Positions 8,631-16,610 of a DNA stretch of 21,142 nucleotides are shown here, piece by piece. Source of the stretch: RGIG8748 sp045576175 (lineage in GTDB: Bacteria > Bacillota > Clostridia > UMGS1810); the NCBI GenBank assembly GCA_045576175.1, contig JAZNFW010000048.1, positions 1-21,142 on the forward strand. The letters run 5' to 3'. The notes below the pieces were generated by a model, which did not search any database, was not told where the DNA came from, and was given only the letters and a program-made list of their open reading frames with translations. A program made the translations under genes and the position numbers. How positions within the stretch are numbered: the stretch's first letter is position 1; every line of letters begins with the position of its first letter.

Positions 8631-9464
8631 TTAAATCATAAGAGCATCCACACGCTCTATTGCCTCGCAAACCATATCGTGAGTTACTATGGAAAAGAAC
8701 TTTTCCTCGAATGTGAGTGCTATTCCGTAGTATCTTCTTGCTTTTTCAAGAGAGCCTCTCTTTTCAAGCACTGTAGCATAGTTATAGTATGCCTCGAGGA
8801 ACTTTGGTCCGCAGGGGATTAGCTTCTTGTAGAGTTCAAGTGCCTCGTCCATCATACCAAGCTCTATATATGCCTGTCCCATATTGTCCTGACTTACAAA
8901 GTCTGTTGTGCTAAGCTGCGTACCCTCTTTGGCAATTTCCAGAGCTTTGTCAAATTCTTTGTTGAGAAGGTACAGACTTGAAAGCGATCCTAAAAATGCA
9001 GGTGTTTTGTAATCTTTCTCATAAAGTTCCTCGAGCTTTACAATAGCACCCGAGAGGTCGCCTTTTTTCCATACGATAAGTGCTCTGTTAAAGTCGGCAC
9101 CCATAAGCTCTTTTTCGCTAAGAGACTGTTTGCCTATAACGGTTGCCTTGTTTATGATTGTCTCCGCCTCATCCACATAGCCGTTTCTAAGCAGGGTGTA
9201 GGCGTATATAAGCTGTAGCTCGGGCTTTAGCTTGCCTGTTTTGTAGGCGAGAGCAAGTACCTTAAGCCCTCTTTTTGCGTTGGCGCTGTACACCCTTGCG
9301 CCTACAAACATAAGTATGCTTGCTCTAAAAACAAATATTGATATAAGATAACCCAGAATAACAACTGCCCAGGTTAAATACGAAACACCAAATCCCGATA
9401 CGGCAAATCCCAGAAGTGCAGGCAACAAAAACCCTGCAAGTGTTCTTAAAAACGGTTTAAGCAT
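8631..9464 (-). CDS. Membrane-anchored tetratricopeptide repeat protein, function unknown
   Basis: About 277 residues. Two hydrophobic segments at the N terminus (about 8-27 and 30-54) form a membrane hairpin or double anchor. The rest is helical TPR repeats, clearest at 155-184 (PAFLGSLSSLYLLNKEFDKA), 191-216 (SQDNMGQAYIELGMMDEALE) and 224-252 (AYYNYATVLEKRGSLEKARR). TPRs bind partner proteins; no catalytic motif is seen. The ATG at 9464 is preferred over the one at 9473 because AAGGA lies 8 nt before it and would touch the earlier ATG. It follows comM by 13 nt and precedes the LarC-like gene by 4 nt. I do not recognise a named family. Confidence 0.8.
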   Translation of the reverse strand: MLKPFLRTLAGFLLPALLGFAVSGFGVSYLTWAVVILGYLISIFVFRASILMFVGARVYSANAKRGLKVLALAYKTGKLKPELQLIYAYTLLRNGYVDEAETIINKATVIGKQSLSEKELMGADFNRALIVWKKGDLSGAIVKLEELYEKDYKTPAFLGSLSSLYLLNKEFDKALEIAKEGTQLSTTDFVSQDNMGQAYIELGMMDEALELYKKLIPCGPKFLEAYYNYATVLEKRGSLEKARRYYGIALTFEEKFFSIVTHDMVCEAIERVDALMI

Positions 9465-9477
9465 TGTAATCATCCTT

Positions 9478-11016
9478 TCAGTTAGACCAGAATTTCTTGT
9501 CGAGACTTCTGTAGCTTATAGCCTCTGCAAGATGTGTGGTTTTTATATTTTCGCTGCCTTCTATGTCGGCAATTGTGCGTGCCACCTTAAGAATACGGCT
9601 GTGTGCTCTGGCACTTAAGCCAAGTGCATCAAAGGCACCCGATAAAAGCATACTGCCCTCGTCGGTGAGTTTGCAGTACTTTTCCATAAGTGTGCTATTT
9701 AGCTGGCTGTTGCAGTATATTCCCGTGTCCTTATATCTTTCAAGCTGGATATTTCTTGCCTTGTCCACTCTTTTTCGTATATCCTCGGAGCTTTCGCCTT
9801 TGCTTTTCGATGAAAGCTCATCGTATTTTACAGATGCAACCTCTATATGAAGGTCAAAACGGTCAAGCATAGGACCTGATACCTTGCCCAGATAGTTTTG
9901 TATCTGTGACGGCGAGCAGGTACATTCCCTCGTAGAGTCGCCGTAGTATCCGCATTTGCAGGGGTTCATACTTGCAATAAGCATAACCGAGCTTGGAAAA
10001 ACGCTCGAGCCGGAAACTCTCGATACCGTAAAGCTTCCGTCCTCTATAGGCTGACGCATAGCTTCCATAGCATCCTTGCGAAATTCGGGAAACTCGTCCA
10101 AAAACAGCACTCCCCTGTGTGCAAGACTTATTTCGCCCGGCCTTGGAGTACTTCCTCCGCCGGTCAATGCCACGCCCGATGCGGTGTGATGAGGACTGCG
10201 GAACGGCCTTGCAGTTATAAGAGCAGTATGGGGCGGGAGCTTTCCTGCCACGGAATATATTTTTGTAACCTCAAGTGCCTCTTCAAACGACATCCTAGGA
10301 AGTATGGATGGAAGCCTCTTGGCAAGCATTGTCTTGCCCGAGCCGGGAGAGCCTATCATAATGAGATTGTGTCCGCCTGCGGCGGCAATCTCAAGTGCTC
10401 TTTTGGCATTTTCCTGACCCTTTACATCGGCAAAGTCCAGATCTGTACTATGCGACATATTAAAGAGACTGTCTATATCCGCAACCGTTTTTTCTATTAT
10501 TCTTTCTCCCCTTAAGTGCTCCACTGCTTCCTTAAGGCTCGATGCTCCGATTACATCTATCCCCTGCGAGACAGATGCCTCCGAAGCATTTGAGAGGGGA
10601 ACAAGAAGCTTTTTAAAGCCCTTTTCCCTTGCGGAAACCGCAGCGGGAAGAACTCCGTTTGACGGGCGGATGCTGCCGTCGAGCGAAAGCTCACCCAGTA
10701 TTATATAATCCCTACACGAATTCTCCGATATCTGTCCCGATGCTGCAAGAATTGCCATACATATGGGAAGGTCTAAAGAAATGCCCTCCTTTTTGGTATG
10801 GGCAGGTGCGAGATTTATTACTATTTTCTTTTGCGGAAGAGACAGACCCGAATTTTTTATTGCGGATTTTATTCTCTCCTTGGATTCTTTAACCGCGGTG
10901 TCGGCAAGACCCACTATGTCTATTCCGGGAAGGCCCTGGGCAATATCTGCCTCAACCTCTATTATGTAGCCGTCTATACCCGATATACCGCAGGAATTTA
11001 CCTTTGCAAGAGCCAT
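9478..11016 (-). CDS. comM: ComM/YifB-family AAA+ ATPase (Mg-chelatase-like)
   Basis: In naturally transformable bacteria ComM is a hexameric helicase that extends branch migration of incoming DNA during recombination; the family is widespread in non-competent bacteria too. The 512 residues are typical. Seen: an N-terminal Lon-protease-like fold (GIDGYIIEVEADIAQGLPGI, KKIVINLAPAHTKKEGISLDLP), Walker A GSPGSGKT at 222-229, the PFRSPHHTAS segment, Walker B VLFLDEFPEF at 303-312, a cysteine cluster NPCKCGYYGD...CTCSPSQIQNY at 351-375, sensor region GPMLDRFDLHIEV, and the C-terminal SARAHSRILKVARTIADIEG lid. The ATG at 11016 has AGGAG at good spacing. It is first in a six-gene minus-strand operon ending with mutS2. 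Confidence 0.96.
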   Translation of the reverse strand: MALAKVNSCGISGIDGYIIEVEADIAQGLPGIDIVGLADTAVKESKERIKSAIKNSGLSLPQKKIVINLAPAHTKKEGISLDLPICMAILAASGQISENSCRDYIILGELSLDGSIRPSNGVLPAAVSAREKGFKKLLVPLSNASEASVSQGIDVIGASSLKEAVEHLRGERIIEKTVADIDSLFNMSHSTDLDFADVKGQENAKRALEIAAAGGHNLIMIGSPGSGKTMLAKRLPSILPRMSFEEALEVTKIYSVAGKLPPHTALITARPFRSPHHTASGVALTGGGSTPRPGEISLAHRGVLFLDEFPEFRKDAMEAMRQPIEDGSFTVSRVSGSSVFPSSVMLIASMNPCKCGYYGDSTRECTCSPSQIQNYLGKVSGPMLDRFDLHIEVASVKYDELSSKSKGESSEDIRKRVDKARNIQLERYKDTGIYCNSQLNSTLMEKYCKLTDEGSMLLSGAFDALGLSARAHSRILKVARTIADIEGSENIKTTHLAEAISYRSLDKKFWSN

Positions 11017-11048
11017 AGCTTTCTCCTAATGTTTTATAATATACAGTA

Positions 11049-11057
11049 AGTATAACA
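11049..11057 (-). promoter_or_regulatory. Possible extended -10 promoter of the comM operon
   Basis: On the minus strand TGTTATACT fits an extended -10 (TGnTATAAT-like). No good -35 lies at 16-18 bp; a TTGTGG is 20 bp upstream. The leader would be about 25 nt. Confidence 0.4.
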
Positions 11058-11139
11058 TACAAATAACATATTTTCCACAATTTTTTGTTAAAATGTATTT
11101 CAGTTGTGTAACAGAATGATAACAGATTGAGTACTTAAG

Positions 11140-11167
11140 TTGACTTTTTCTGCGTATAATGTAATAA
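11140..11167 (+). promoter_or_regulatory. Possible sigma-A promoter of the lipoprotein gene
   Basis: TTGACT (11140-11145) and TAATAA (11162-11167) are spaced 16 bp. A perfect TATAAT at 11155-11160 is also present but lacks a good -35 (TACTTA at 17 bp). One of these probably drives the gene at 11195. Confidence 0.45.
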
Positions 11168-11194
11168 TTATATTAATAAATGGGGGGATTGCAT

Positions 11195-11839
11195 ATGAAA
11201 ACTAAATTTGCAAAATTAATTGCCCTTCTTGTATGTGTTGTTCTTACTTTAACTTTCACCTCCTGCGGTGAAACCAAGCAGGCAAAAAAGTGTGTTGAAG
11301 ATATGTTCGACACCCTTATTCAAGGCAACTACACACAGGCAAGAGATATGTATGTGTCTCAGATGGGCGGAGACAACGACTTTTTAGGTTGCAAAGACAG
11401 CTTTAACAAAGACGATTTCCCCGCATTCGATATGCACCACAAGCTTTTTACAACTCTTAACTACAAAATAATCAAAACCATAAGCGAAGAGCCTGCAAGA
11501 ATTACTTTTCTGGCAGAGGTAACCGCTATCGATTTGGAGCCTGTTGCAGATGCACTTTTCAGCGCTGCGGAGAACTACAACTTTATGGCAGAAAATAACG
11601 AAGCACAAACTACCGAAGATGAGATAAACGCAATCCTTACTCAGCGTATGGTGGATATAAGCCACGATTATCTTGAAAGCGACGAAATAAAGACAAAAAC
11701 CACACAATTAGAAATAAATGTATGCTACGAAAAGGACCGCGTGTGGAGAGTTTATCCCGACGATAAGCTTGTAAACGTGCTCACAGGCGGTGTGTACAAC
11801 AGATACAATATGATACTTCAGGAGCATAATATAAATTAA
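11195..11839 (+). CDS. Putative lipoprotein, function unknown
   Basis: About 214 residues. Starts MKTKFAKLIALLVCVVLTLT and reaches a lipobox-like FTSC with Cys24 as the predicted lipidation site, so the mature protein should be tethered to the outer face of the membrane. The ATG at 11195 is chosen over the in-frame ATG at 11180 because it gives a proper signal peptide and has a GGGGGG ribosome site 7 nt upstream. The mature part opens KQAKKCVEDMFDTLIQGNYTQARDMYVSQ, an amphipathic helix similar in style to small DUF4878/DUF5105-type secreted domains (NTF2-like folds), but this is only a resemblance. No enzyme motif is seen. It is monocistronic with a strong terminator directly downstream. Confidence 0.85.
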   Translation: MKTKFAKLIALLVCVVLTLTFTSCGETKQAKKCVEDMFDTLIQGNYTQARDMYVSQMGGDNDFLGCKDSFNKDDFPAFDMHHKLFTTLNYKIIKTISEEPARITFLAEVTAIDLEPVADALFSAAENYNFMAENNEAQTTEDEINAILTQRMVDISHDYLESDEIKTKTTQLEINVCYEKDRVWRVYPDDKLVNVLTGGVYNRYNMILQEHNIN

Positions 11840-11864
11840 TAGAATTTTCCTTCATTGATATACG

Positions 11865-11910
11865 CAGATGGACTTTAAAATGACGATTTTTAAAGTCCAT
11901 CTGTTTTTTT
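11865..11910 (+). terminator. Rho-independent terminator of the lipoprotein gene
   Basis: A perfect 16-bp stem: CAGATGGACTTTAAAA (11865-11880) pairs with TTTTAAAGTCCATCTG (11888-11903), with a 7-nt loop and seven T. On the minus strand the hairpin also follows spmB, but no U tract follows there. Confidence 0.93.
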
Positions 11911-11921
11911 GCCTTTAATTC

Positions 11922-12440
11922 TCATCCCCAGAAAAGAGTGCAAACTAAAGCGCTAAGCACCATACTTAAAAAATCCGCAATAAGAGCACATCCCACTGCG
12001 TGACCTGCAGACTTTGCCCCAACTGCGCCAAAATACACTGCCGACACATAGAAAGTAGTCTCGGTGGAGCCCATCATAACCGACGCCACCCTTCCGGCAA
12101 AGGAGTCTGCACCGTAGCGTGCAAATATTTCCGTTGCCATGGCAAGAGAGCCGCTGCCCGACACAGGACGCAGAAGTGCAAACGGAAGTACCTCCTTTGG
12201 AAAATGAAGAAGGTCCGCCACCGGAAGAAGCAGCTTTACCAGTATGTCCATAGCTCCCGATGCCGTAAACATTTTTATGGCAACCATAAGAGCTACAAGC
12301 TGAGGAACAATGTTAACTGCCGTCTTTAGCCCATCCTTTGCACCCAGAGTAAAATCCGTGTACACCGCGCATCTTTTTACAAGTGCAAACAAGAGTGCAA
12401 AAATCACTATAGCGGGCACTGCATAATCCGATATATTCAT
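11922..12440 (-). CDS. spmB: Spore maturation protein SpmB
   Basis: Membrane protein needed with SpmA for normal spore core dehydration and heat resistance in Bacillus. 172 residues, with several hydrophobic segments and the nucleoside-recognition/Gate domain: IVPQLVALMVAIKMFTASGAM, LLRPVSGSGSLAMATEIFARYG, MMGSTETTFYVSAVYFGAVG and a hydrophobic C terminus ending TLFWG. The ATG at 12440 is chosen over an in-frame GTG at 12455 because GGAGG lies 5 nt upstream. Its ATG overlaps the spmA stop (ATGA), so the two are translationally coupled. A strong mark of an endospore former. Confidence 0.96.
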   Translation of the reverse strand: MNISDYAVPAIVIFALLFALVKRCAVYTDFTLGAKDGLKTAVNIVPQLVALMVAIKMFTASGAMDILVKLLLPVADLLHFPKEVLPFALLRPVSGSGSLAMATEIFARYGADSFAGRVASVMMGSTETTFYVSAVYFGAVGAKSAGHAVGCALIADFLSMVLSALVCTLFWG

Positions 12441-13009
12441 AGTCTCCTCCCCCACATTTTAGACAGAGTTACACCAAAAACAAAAGTTATAACGGATACT
12501 ATCCATATGGGCACTATTATGTCAGAAGGAGATGCGCTCCCCATAGCACTGCGTATAGCGATAATGGTAGAGGGTATAAGCTGAATTGAAGCACAGTTTG
12601 CCACCGCAAAGGTGCACATAGACCTTGTGGGAATGCCGTTTTTTGAGTGGCGGGCGAGCCTTTTCATAGCAGTCAGTCCAAGAGGTGTTGCGGCATTTCC
12701 CATACCGAAGAAATTGGCAGTCATATTCATGGCAATAGCACCACCTGTTTCCGAATCTTTTTTTGTTTCGGGATAGAGCCATCTTATAACAGGCGAAAAG
12801 AGCTTTGCCACTAGCTTTGTAAGTCCGGAATTTTCCGCCACCTTCATAATCCCCGTCCAGAACGCCATTATTCCTGCCATACCGAGCGCAAGCTTTACCC
12901 CCTCGTTTGCCCCGTCGCAAAGAGCCGAGCACACCTTTTGCGTGGTCCCGTTTGCAAACGAAAAAACAAGCGATATTATTATCATCGCCGACCAAATATA
13001 ATTTAGCAT
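12437..13009 (-). CDS. spmA: Spore maturation protein SpmA
   Basis: Partner of SpmB in spore maturation. 190 residues, full length, with a hydrophobic N terminus (MLNYIWSAMIIISLVFSFAN) and the Gate-domain signatures: EGVKLALGMAGIMAFWTGIM, MNMTANFFGMGNAATPLGL and TFAVANCASIQLIPSTIIAI. The ATG at 13009 has GGGTGA about 4 nt upstream. Divergent from metG; no convincing sigma-A promoter is seen upstream on this strand, which fits sporulation-sigma control, but I could not fix a sigma-E box with confidence. Confidence 0.96.
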   Translation of the reverse strand: MLNYIWSAMIIISLVFSFANGTTQKVCSALCDGANEGVKLALGMAGIMAFWTGIMKVAENSGLTKLVAKLFSPVIRWLYPETKKDSETGGAIAMNMTANFFGMGNAATPLGLTAMKRLARHSKNGIPTRSMCTFAVANCASIQLIPSTIIAIRSAMGSASPSDIIVPIWIVSVITFVFGVTLSKMWGRRL

Positions 13010-13053
13010 AAAATCACCCGATAAAATATATTCGAGCGCCTTATATTTAATAC

Positions 13054-13082
13054 TTGTAAACTAAGAAAAATTGTGGTAAAAT
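13054..13082 (+). promoter_or_regulatory. Sigma-A promoter of metG
   Basis: TTGTAA (13054-13059) and TAAAAT (13077-13082) are spaced exactly 17 bp. The start would leave only about a 20-nt leader, so there is no T-box or SAM riboswitch. Confidence 0.7.
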
Positions 13083-13110
13083 ATCTATAATTATGAAAGG
13101 ACTGGTTACG

Positions 13111-15024
13111 ATGGACAAGTATTATATAACTACCGCTATTGCATACACATCACGTAAGCCCCACATAGGCAACACCTATGAGATTGTGCTTACCGATGCT
13201 ATTGCACGCTTTAAGAGACTCATAGGAAAAGATGTGTTTTTCCTTACAGGAACCGATGAGCACGGTCAGAAAATAGAAGAGTGTGCCAAGGGAAGCGGTA
13301 TAACTCCCAAGGAATATGTAGACGGCGTTGCCGGCGAAATCAGAAGAATTTGGGACCTTATGAACACAAGCTACGACAAGTTCATAAGAACTACCGACGA
13401 TTACCACGAAGAAGCGGTAAAAAAGATTTTTACAAAGCTCTACGAAAAGGGCGACATATACAAGAGCACCTACGAGGGCCTCTACTGCATACCCTGTGAA
13501 TCCTTCTTTACCGAAACACAGGTTACAGACGGACTCTGCCCCGACTGCGGAAGACCCGTTAAAAAGACAAGCGAGGAAGCATATTTCTTCAAGATGAGCA
13601 AATATCAGGACGCTCTTATGAAGCATATTGAAGAAAATCCCGAGTTCATCCAGCCCGAAAGCAGAAAAAAGGAAATGGTAAATAACTTTTTAAAGCCCGG
13701 ACTTCAGGACCTTTGCGTTTCCCGCTCTTCGTTTAAGTGGGGCGTTCCCGTTCCCTTTGATAATGACCACGTAATCTATGTGTGGATAGATGCTCTTTCA
13801 AACTACATTACAGCTCTTGGCTACAGTGTGGACGAAAAGGATGAGCTCTACTCAAAATACTGGCCTGCAGATGTACACATCATAGGCAAGGATATTCTCC
13901 GTTTCCACACAATATACTGGCCCATTATACTCATGGCACTGGGCGAGCCACTGCCTAAGCAGATCTTCGGTCACCCCTGGCTACTTTCGGGTGGCGACAA
14001 AATGAGTAAATCCAAGGGTAATGTTCTCTATGCAGACGACCTTGTACGCCACTTTGGTGTGGACGCAATAAGATATTATCTCCTTCGTGAGATGCCCTTT
14101 GCACAGGACGGAACAATAACACTCGAAACCATCATCGCACGCTTTAATGCCGACCTTGCAAATACTCTGGGTAACCTTGTAAACAGAACAGTTGCCATGG
14201 TAAATAAATACTTTGGCGGATGCATAGAAAACCCCGCATTTTGTGGCGACTTTGATGATGAACTAAAAGAATATGCATTAAACACCGTCACTGAAACGGT
14301 AGCCAAGATGGACGAGCTTAAGGTTGCAGATGCTCTTGAGTGCGTAATAAACCTTGCAAGAAGAAGCAATAAATATATAGACGAGACAATGCCCTGGGCA
14401 CTTAGTAAGGACGAGGCAAATCACGAAAGATTAAAAACAGTGCTTTGCAACCTTATAGAAGCAATCCGCTTTATTGGAATACTCATTACTCCCTTTATGC
14501 CCGAAACAGGCGAAGCTATATTAAAGCAGATAAATGCTTCTGAAACCGGCTTTGATTCACTCGATATGTTTGGAACATCCAGAGTCGAGGTAGGCGAAGC
14601 TCAGCCCCTCTTTGTAAGACTCGACGAAAAGAAAAAGCTCGAAGAAGTGGAAAACGACCTCTTTAAAGAGCCCGAGCCGGAAATAGAGGAAGAAAAGACA
14701 CCCGAAATCTCCATAGACGATTTTATGAAGGTTGAATTAAAGGTGGGCACTGTGCTCGAAAGTGCTCCCGTAGAGGGTGCAAAAAAACTCCTTGTTTCCA
14801 AGATAAAGATAGGAAACGAGGTAAGACAGATAGTATCGGGAATTGCACAGTACTACAAACCCGAAGAAATAATAGGAAAACAGGTGGTTGTTGTAACCAA
14901 CCTAAAGCCTGTTAAACTCCGTGGCGTGCTTTCCGAGGGAATGATACTTTGTGCATCCAAGGGTGACAAGCTTTGCATAGTTTCTCCCAATGGAGAAATA
15001 GAAGATGGTGCAGAAGTAAGATAA
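13111..15024 (+). CDS. metG: Methionyl-tRNA synthetase with C-terminal tRNA-binding domain
   Basis: Charges initiator and elongator tRNA-Met. About 637 residues. Class I signatures: HIGN (residues 18-21, in AYTSRKPHIGNTYE) for HIGH, and KMSKS at 297-301. A zinc-knuckle insertion with CIPC and CPDCG lies near residue 130-150. The C-terminal part from about 534 (SIDDFMKVELKVGTVLESAP) to the end is the Trbp111/EMAP-II-like tRNA-binding and dimerisation domain, joined by an acidic linker rich in Glu and Pro. The ATG at 13111 is preferred over the in-frame ATG at 13093: AAAGGA sits 9 nt upstream of it, inside the would-be extension, and the family starts at MDKYYITTAIAY. It is a single-gene unit ending in a terminator shared with folT. 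Confidence 0.97.
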   Translation: MDKYYITTAIAYTSRKPHIGNTYEIVLTDAIARFKRLIGKDVFFLTGTDEHGQKIEECAKGSGITPKEYVDGVAGEIRRIWDLMNTSYDKFIRTTDDYHEEAVKKIFTKLYEKGDIYKSTYEGLYCIPCESFFTETQVTDGLCPDCGRPVKKTSEEAYFFKMSKYQDALMKHIEENPEFIQPESRKKEMVNNFLKPGLQDLCVSRSSFKWGVPVPFDNDHVIYVWIDALSNYITALGYSVDEKDELYSKYWPADVHIIGKDILRFHTIYWPIILMALGEPLPKQIFGHPWLLSGGDKMSKSKGNVLYADDLVRHFGVDAIRYYLLREMPFAQDGTITLETIIARFNADLANTLGNLVNRTVAMVNKYFGGCIENPAFCGDFDDELKEYALNTVTETVAKMDELKVADALECVINLARRSNKYIDETMPWALSKDEANHERLKTVLCNLIEAIRFIGILITPFMPETGEAILKQINASETGFDSLDMFGTSRVEVGEAQPLFVRLDEKKKLEEVENDLFKEPEPEIEEEKTPEISIDDFMKVELKVGTVLESAPVEGAKKLLVSKIKIGNEVRQIVSGIAQYYKPEEIIGKQVVVVTNLKPVKLRGVLSEGMILCASKGDKLCIVSPNGEIEDGAEVR

Positions 15025-15028
15025 AACT

Positions 15029-15073
15029 AAAAAGGTATGTAAAAACTGTACATTGTTTTTACATACCTTTTTT
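15029..15073. terminator. Bidirectional rho-independent terminator between metG and folT
   Basis: A perfect 18-bp stem (15029-15046 with 15055-15072) and an 8-nt loop. Six T follow on the plus strand; on the minus strand the run continues into TTAGTTTTATC. It should end metG from the left and folT from the right. Confidence 0.9.
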
Positions 15074-15087
15074 CAATAAATAGTTAT

Positions 15088-15639
15088 TTAATCTCTTACA
15101 GCGTTTATTATTCTTTCCTTAAATGGTTCTACCAAAGTTATGATAACAATCTTTATCCCTGCCATAATAACCGACGACGGAACTCTGGATATGAAGGTTG
15201 CCATATACTTTCCGCCATAGTACATCTCCGAGAGGAAGTATGTCCGTACAAAGAGGTTTATACCTGTCTGCAACATAACGCAAATGAGCATCATTACAAA
15301 AAACCTTGTCTTTCTCTCCTTGCCGTTATAAAAAAGGAAAAGGCCAAAAAGAAAGCCGTTTACAAACTCCAAAAGCGTAAACACAGGCACAAAAGCTCCT
15401 GTGGGGTTGGACAAAAAGGATATCACATCCGCAAGTGCTGCCACAACGCCCGACACTATGGGTCCAAACGCCGCACCTGCAATATATACAGATACAAAGC
15501 TTATGTTGAACTTGGCAAGATTGCCTATTCTAAGATACCCCGATATGTACGAAAGCACAAAGGTGATTGCCACAAGCATAGCAACCTTACACAGCTCCGC
15601 TGCCGACATCTTCTTTAATTTCAAAGCATTTTTAAACAT
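15088..15639 (-). CDS. folT: Folate ECF transporter S component FolT
   Basis: Membrane substrate-binding subunit that captures folates and works with a shared ECF energizing module (not in this window). 183 residues, about six hydrophobic segments. Family features: YLRIGNLAKFNISFVSVYIA, GAAFGPIVSGVVAALADVIS, FLSNPTGAFVPVFTLLEFVN and GFLFGLFLFY. The ATG at 15639 is preferred over a TTG at 15657 because the AAGGGG ribosome site lies between them. Its assignment is supported independently by the THF riboswitch upstream. The presence of FolT suggests the cell scavenges folate. Confidence 0.93.
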   Translation of the reverse strand: MFKNALKLKKMSAAELCKVAMLVAITFVLSYISGYLRIGNLAKFNISFVSVYIAGAAFGPIVSGVVAALADVISFLSNPTGAFVPVFTLLEFVNGFLFGLFLFYNGKERKTRFFVMMLICVMLQTGINLFVRTYFLSEMYYGGKYMATFISRVPSSVIMAGIKIVIITLVEPFKERIINAVRD

Positions 15640-15700
15640 AAAAAAATCCCCTTTCAAAAATCGCAGGGGCTGTTACATATGCCAAAGGCATTTTAAAAAG
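15640..15700 (-). promoter_or_regulatory. Expression platform of the THF riboswitch (SD sequestration)
   Basis: The SD core AGGGG (minus strand, 15648-15652) can pair with CCCCT (15665-15669). The adjacent GTAACAGC (15669-15676) can instead pair with GCTGTTGC (15700-15707), which contains the 3' strand of riboswitch helix P1. A small hairpin ATGCC-TTT-GGCAT sits in the loop between them. This suggests that ligand-stabilised P1 frees the anti-SD region and lowers folT translation; the T-rich run after the SD could also allow some termination. The mechanism is inference from pairing. Confidence 0.55.
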
Positions 15701-15798
15701 CAACAGCGGATGAAAAACTGTACCGCAGAAGAAATCTTCTTTCGTTTAGAGGCTCTACTCCCATCCTCTAACACTTAACGCACAGTACCTGCTCTGTT
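15701..15798 (-). promoter_or_regulatory. Tetrahydrofolate (THF) riboswitch
   Basis: On the minus strand the class signatures appear in order: CAGAGCAGG, GCGTTAAGTG, GGATGGGAG, ACGAA, TGCGGT and CATCCGCTG. The closing helix P1 pairs AACAG (15794-15798) with CTGTT (15702-15706). An internal hairpin TTAGAGG/CCTCTAA and an AGAAGATTTCTTCT stem are also visible. Position directly before folT is the usual one for this class. Confidence 0.93.
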
Positions 15799-15808
15799 TA
15801 TACTTTGT

Positions 15809-15837
15809 ATTTTATATCAATTGTTAAATATTGTCAA
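15809..15837 (-). promoter_or_regulatory. Sigma-A promoter of the THF riboswitch-folT transcript
   Basis: Consensus TTGACA (15832-15837) and TAAAAT (15809-15814) are separated by 17 bp. The -35 covers the tatD stop codon (15834-15836), so folT has its own promoter embedded in the end of the upstream operon. Confidence 0.85.
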
Positions 15838-16595
15838 TCTATTCTATACACTTTCTTTGCATTTTTAGAGGTGATATCTGCCACCTCATCGAAAGATATT
15901 CCCTTGATTTCGGCAACCTTTTTTGCCACCTCTGCTACATACACAGGGCAATTTCTCTTGCCTCTGTAGGGCACAGGTGCAAGGTAAGGGCTGTCGGTTT
16001 CTATAAGGAGTCTGTCAAGCGGAACATAGTCTATTACCTCCAGAGCCTCTCTTGCATTTTTAAAGGTTACGGGGCCTGCAAAGGATATATAGTAGCCCAT
16101 ATCCATAAGGATTTTTGCACTTTCTCTACTTCCCGAGTAGCAGTGGATTATACCGTCTCCCGTGCCGTGCAATTTTAAAATGTCTATGGTATCTTTCATA
16201 GCGTCACGGCTGTGTACCACAATTGGCATATTCTCTTTTTTTGCAATATCAAGCTGGGTTGCAAACCACTCTCTCTGGGTTGGTCTGTCGGAATTGTCGT
16301 AGTAATAATCAAGCCCTATCTCGCCCAGAGCCACAACCTTGTCTTTTTTAAGAAGCTCTATTAGTTTAGGGATATCCGCTTTAGTCATGTCCTTGGAGTC
16401 GTGCGGATGCACACCCACTGCTGCATACACAAAATCGTATTTTTGCGAGAGTAAATAAGCATTAAATGAGCTTTCCATATCATAGCCTATTTCGCAGTAT
16501 GCACCCACTCCGTTTGGGTTAAGTGACATTATTATTTCGTCTCTGTCGTTTTGAAACCTTTCATCATTAAGATGTGCATGTGTGTCAAATAGCAT
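15834..16595 (-). CDS. tatD: TatD-family metal-dependent DNase
   Basis: TIM-barrel metallohydrolase; family members are 3'-5' exonucleases or deoxyribonucleases used in DNA quality control. 253 residues, normal length. All metal ligands are present: H6 and H8 (FDTHAHLND), E92 (LGEIGLDYYYD), H128 (IVVHSRDA), H151 (IIHCYSGS) and D201 (ETDSPYLAP). The ATG at 16595 has AGGAG 7 nt upstream, inside a 15-nt gap after the dCMP deaminase stop. Last gene of the nadK operon; no terminator is seen before the folT promoter. Confidence 0.96.
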   Translation of the reverse strand: MLFDTHAHLNDERFQNDRDEIIMSLNPNGVGAYCEIGYDMESSFNAYLLSQKYDFVYAAVGVHPHDSKDMTKADIPKLIELLKKDKVVALGEIGLDYYYDNSDRPTQREWFATQLDIAKKENMPIVVHSRDAMKDTIDILKLHGTGDGIIHCYSGSRESAKILMDMGYYISFAGPVTFKNAREALEVIDYVPLDRLLIETDSPYLAPVPYRGKRNCPVYVAEVAKKVAEIKGISFDEVADITSKNAKKVYRID

Positions 16596-16610
16596 GGTGT
16601 AACTCCTAAA

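Noticed and set aside
13010..13053. Sporulation sigma-E promoter for spmA
   Set aside because: AT-rich pieces such as GAATATATT are present on the minus strand, but no pair of boxes at the right spacing fits well enough to call.
13150..13626. 158-codon frame antisense to metG
   Set aside because: Explained by codon structure of metG on the other strand; the metG motifs are unambiguous.
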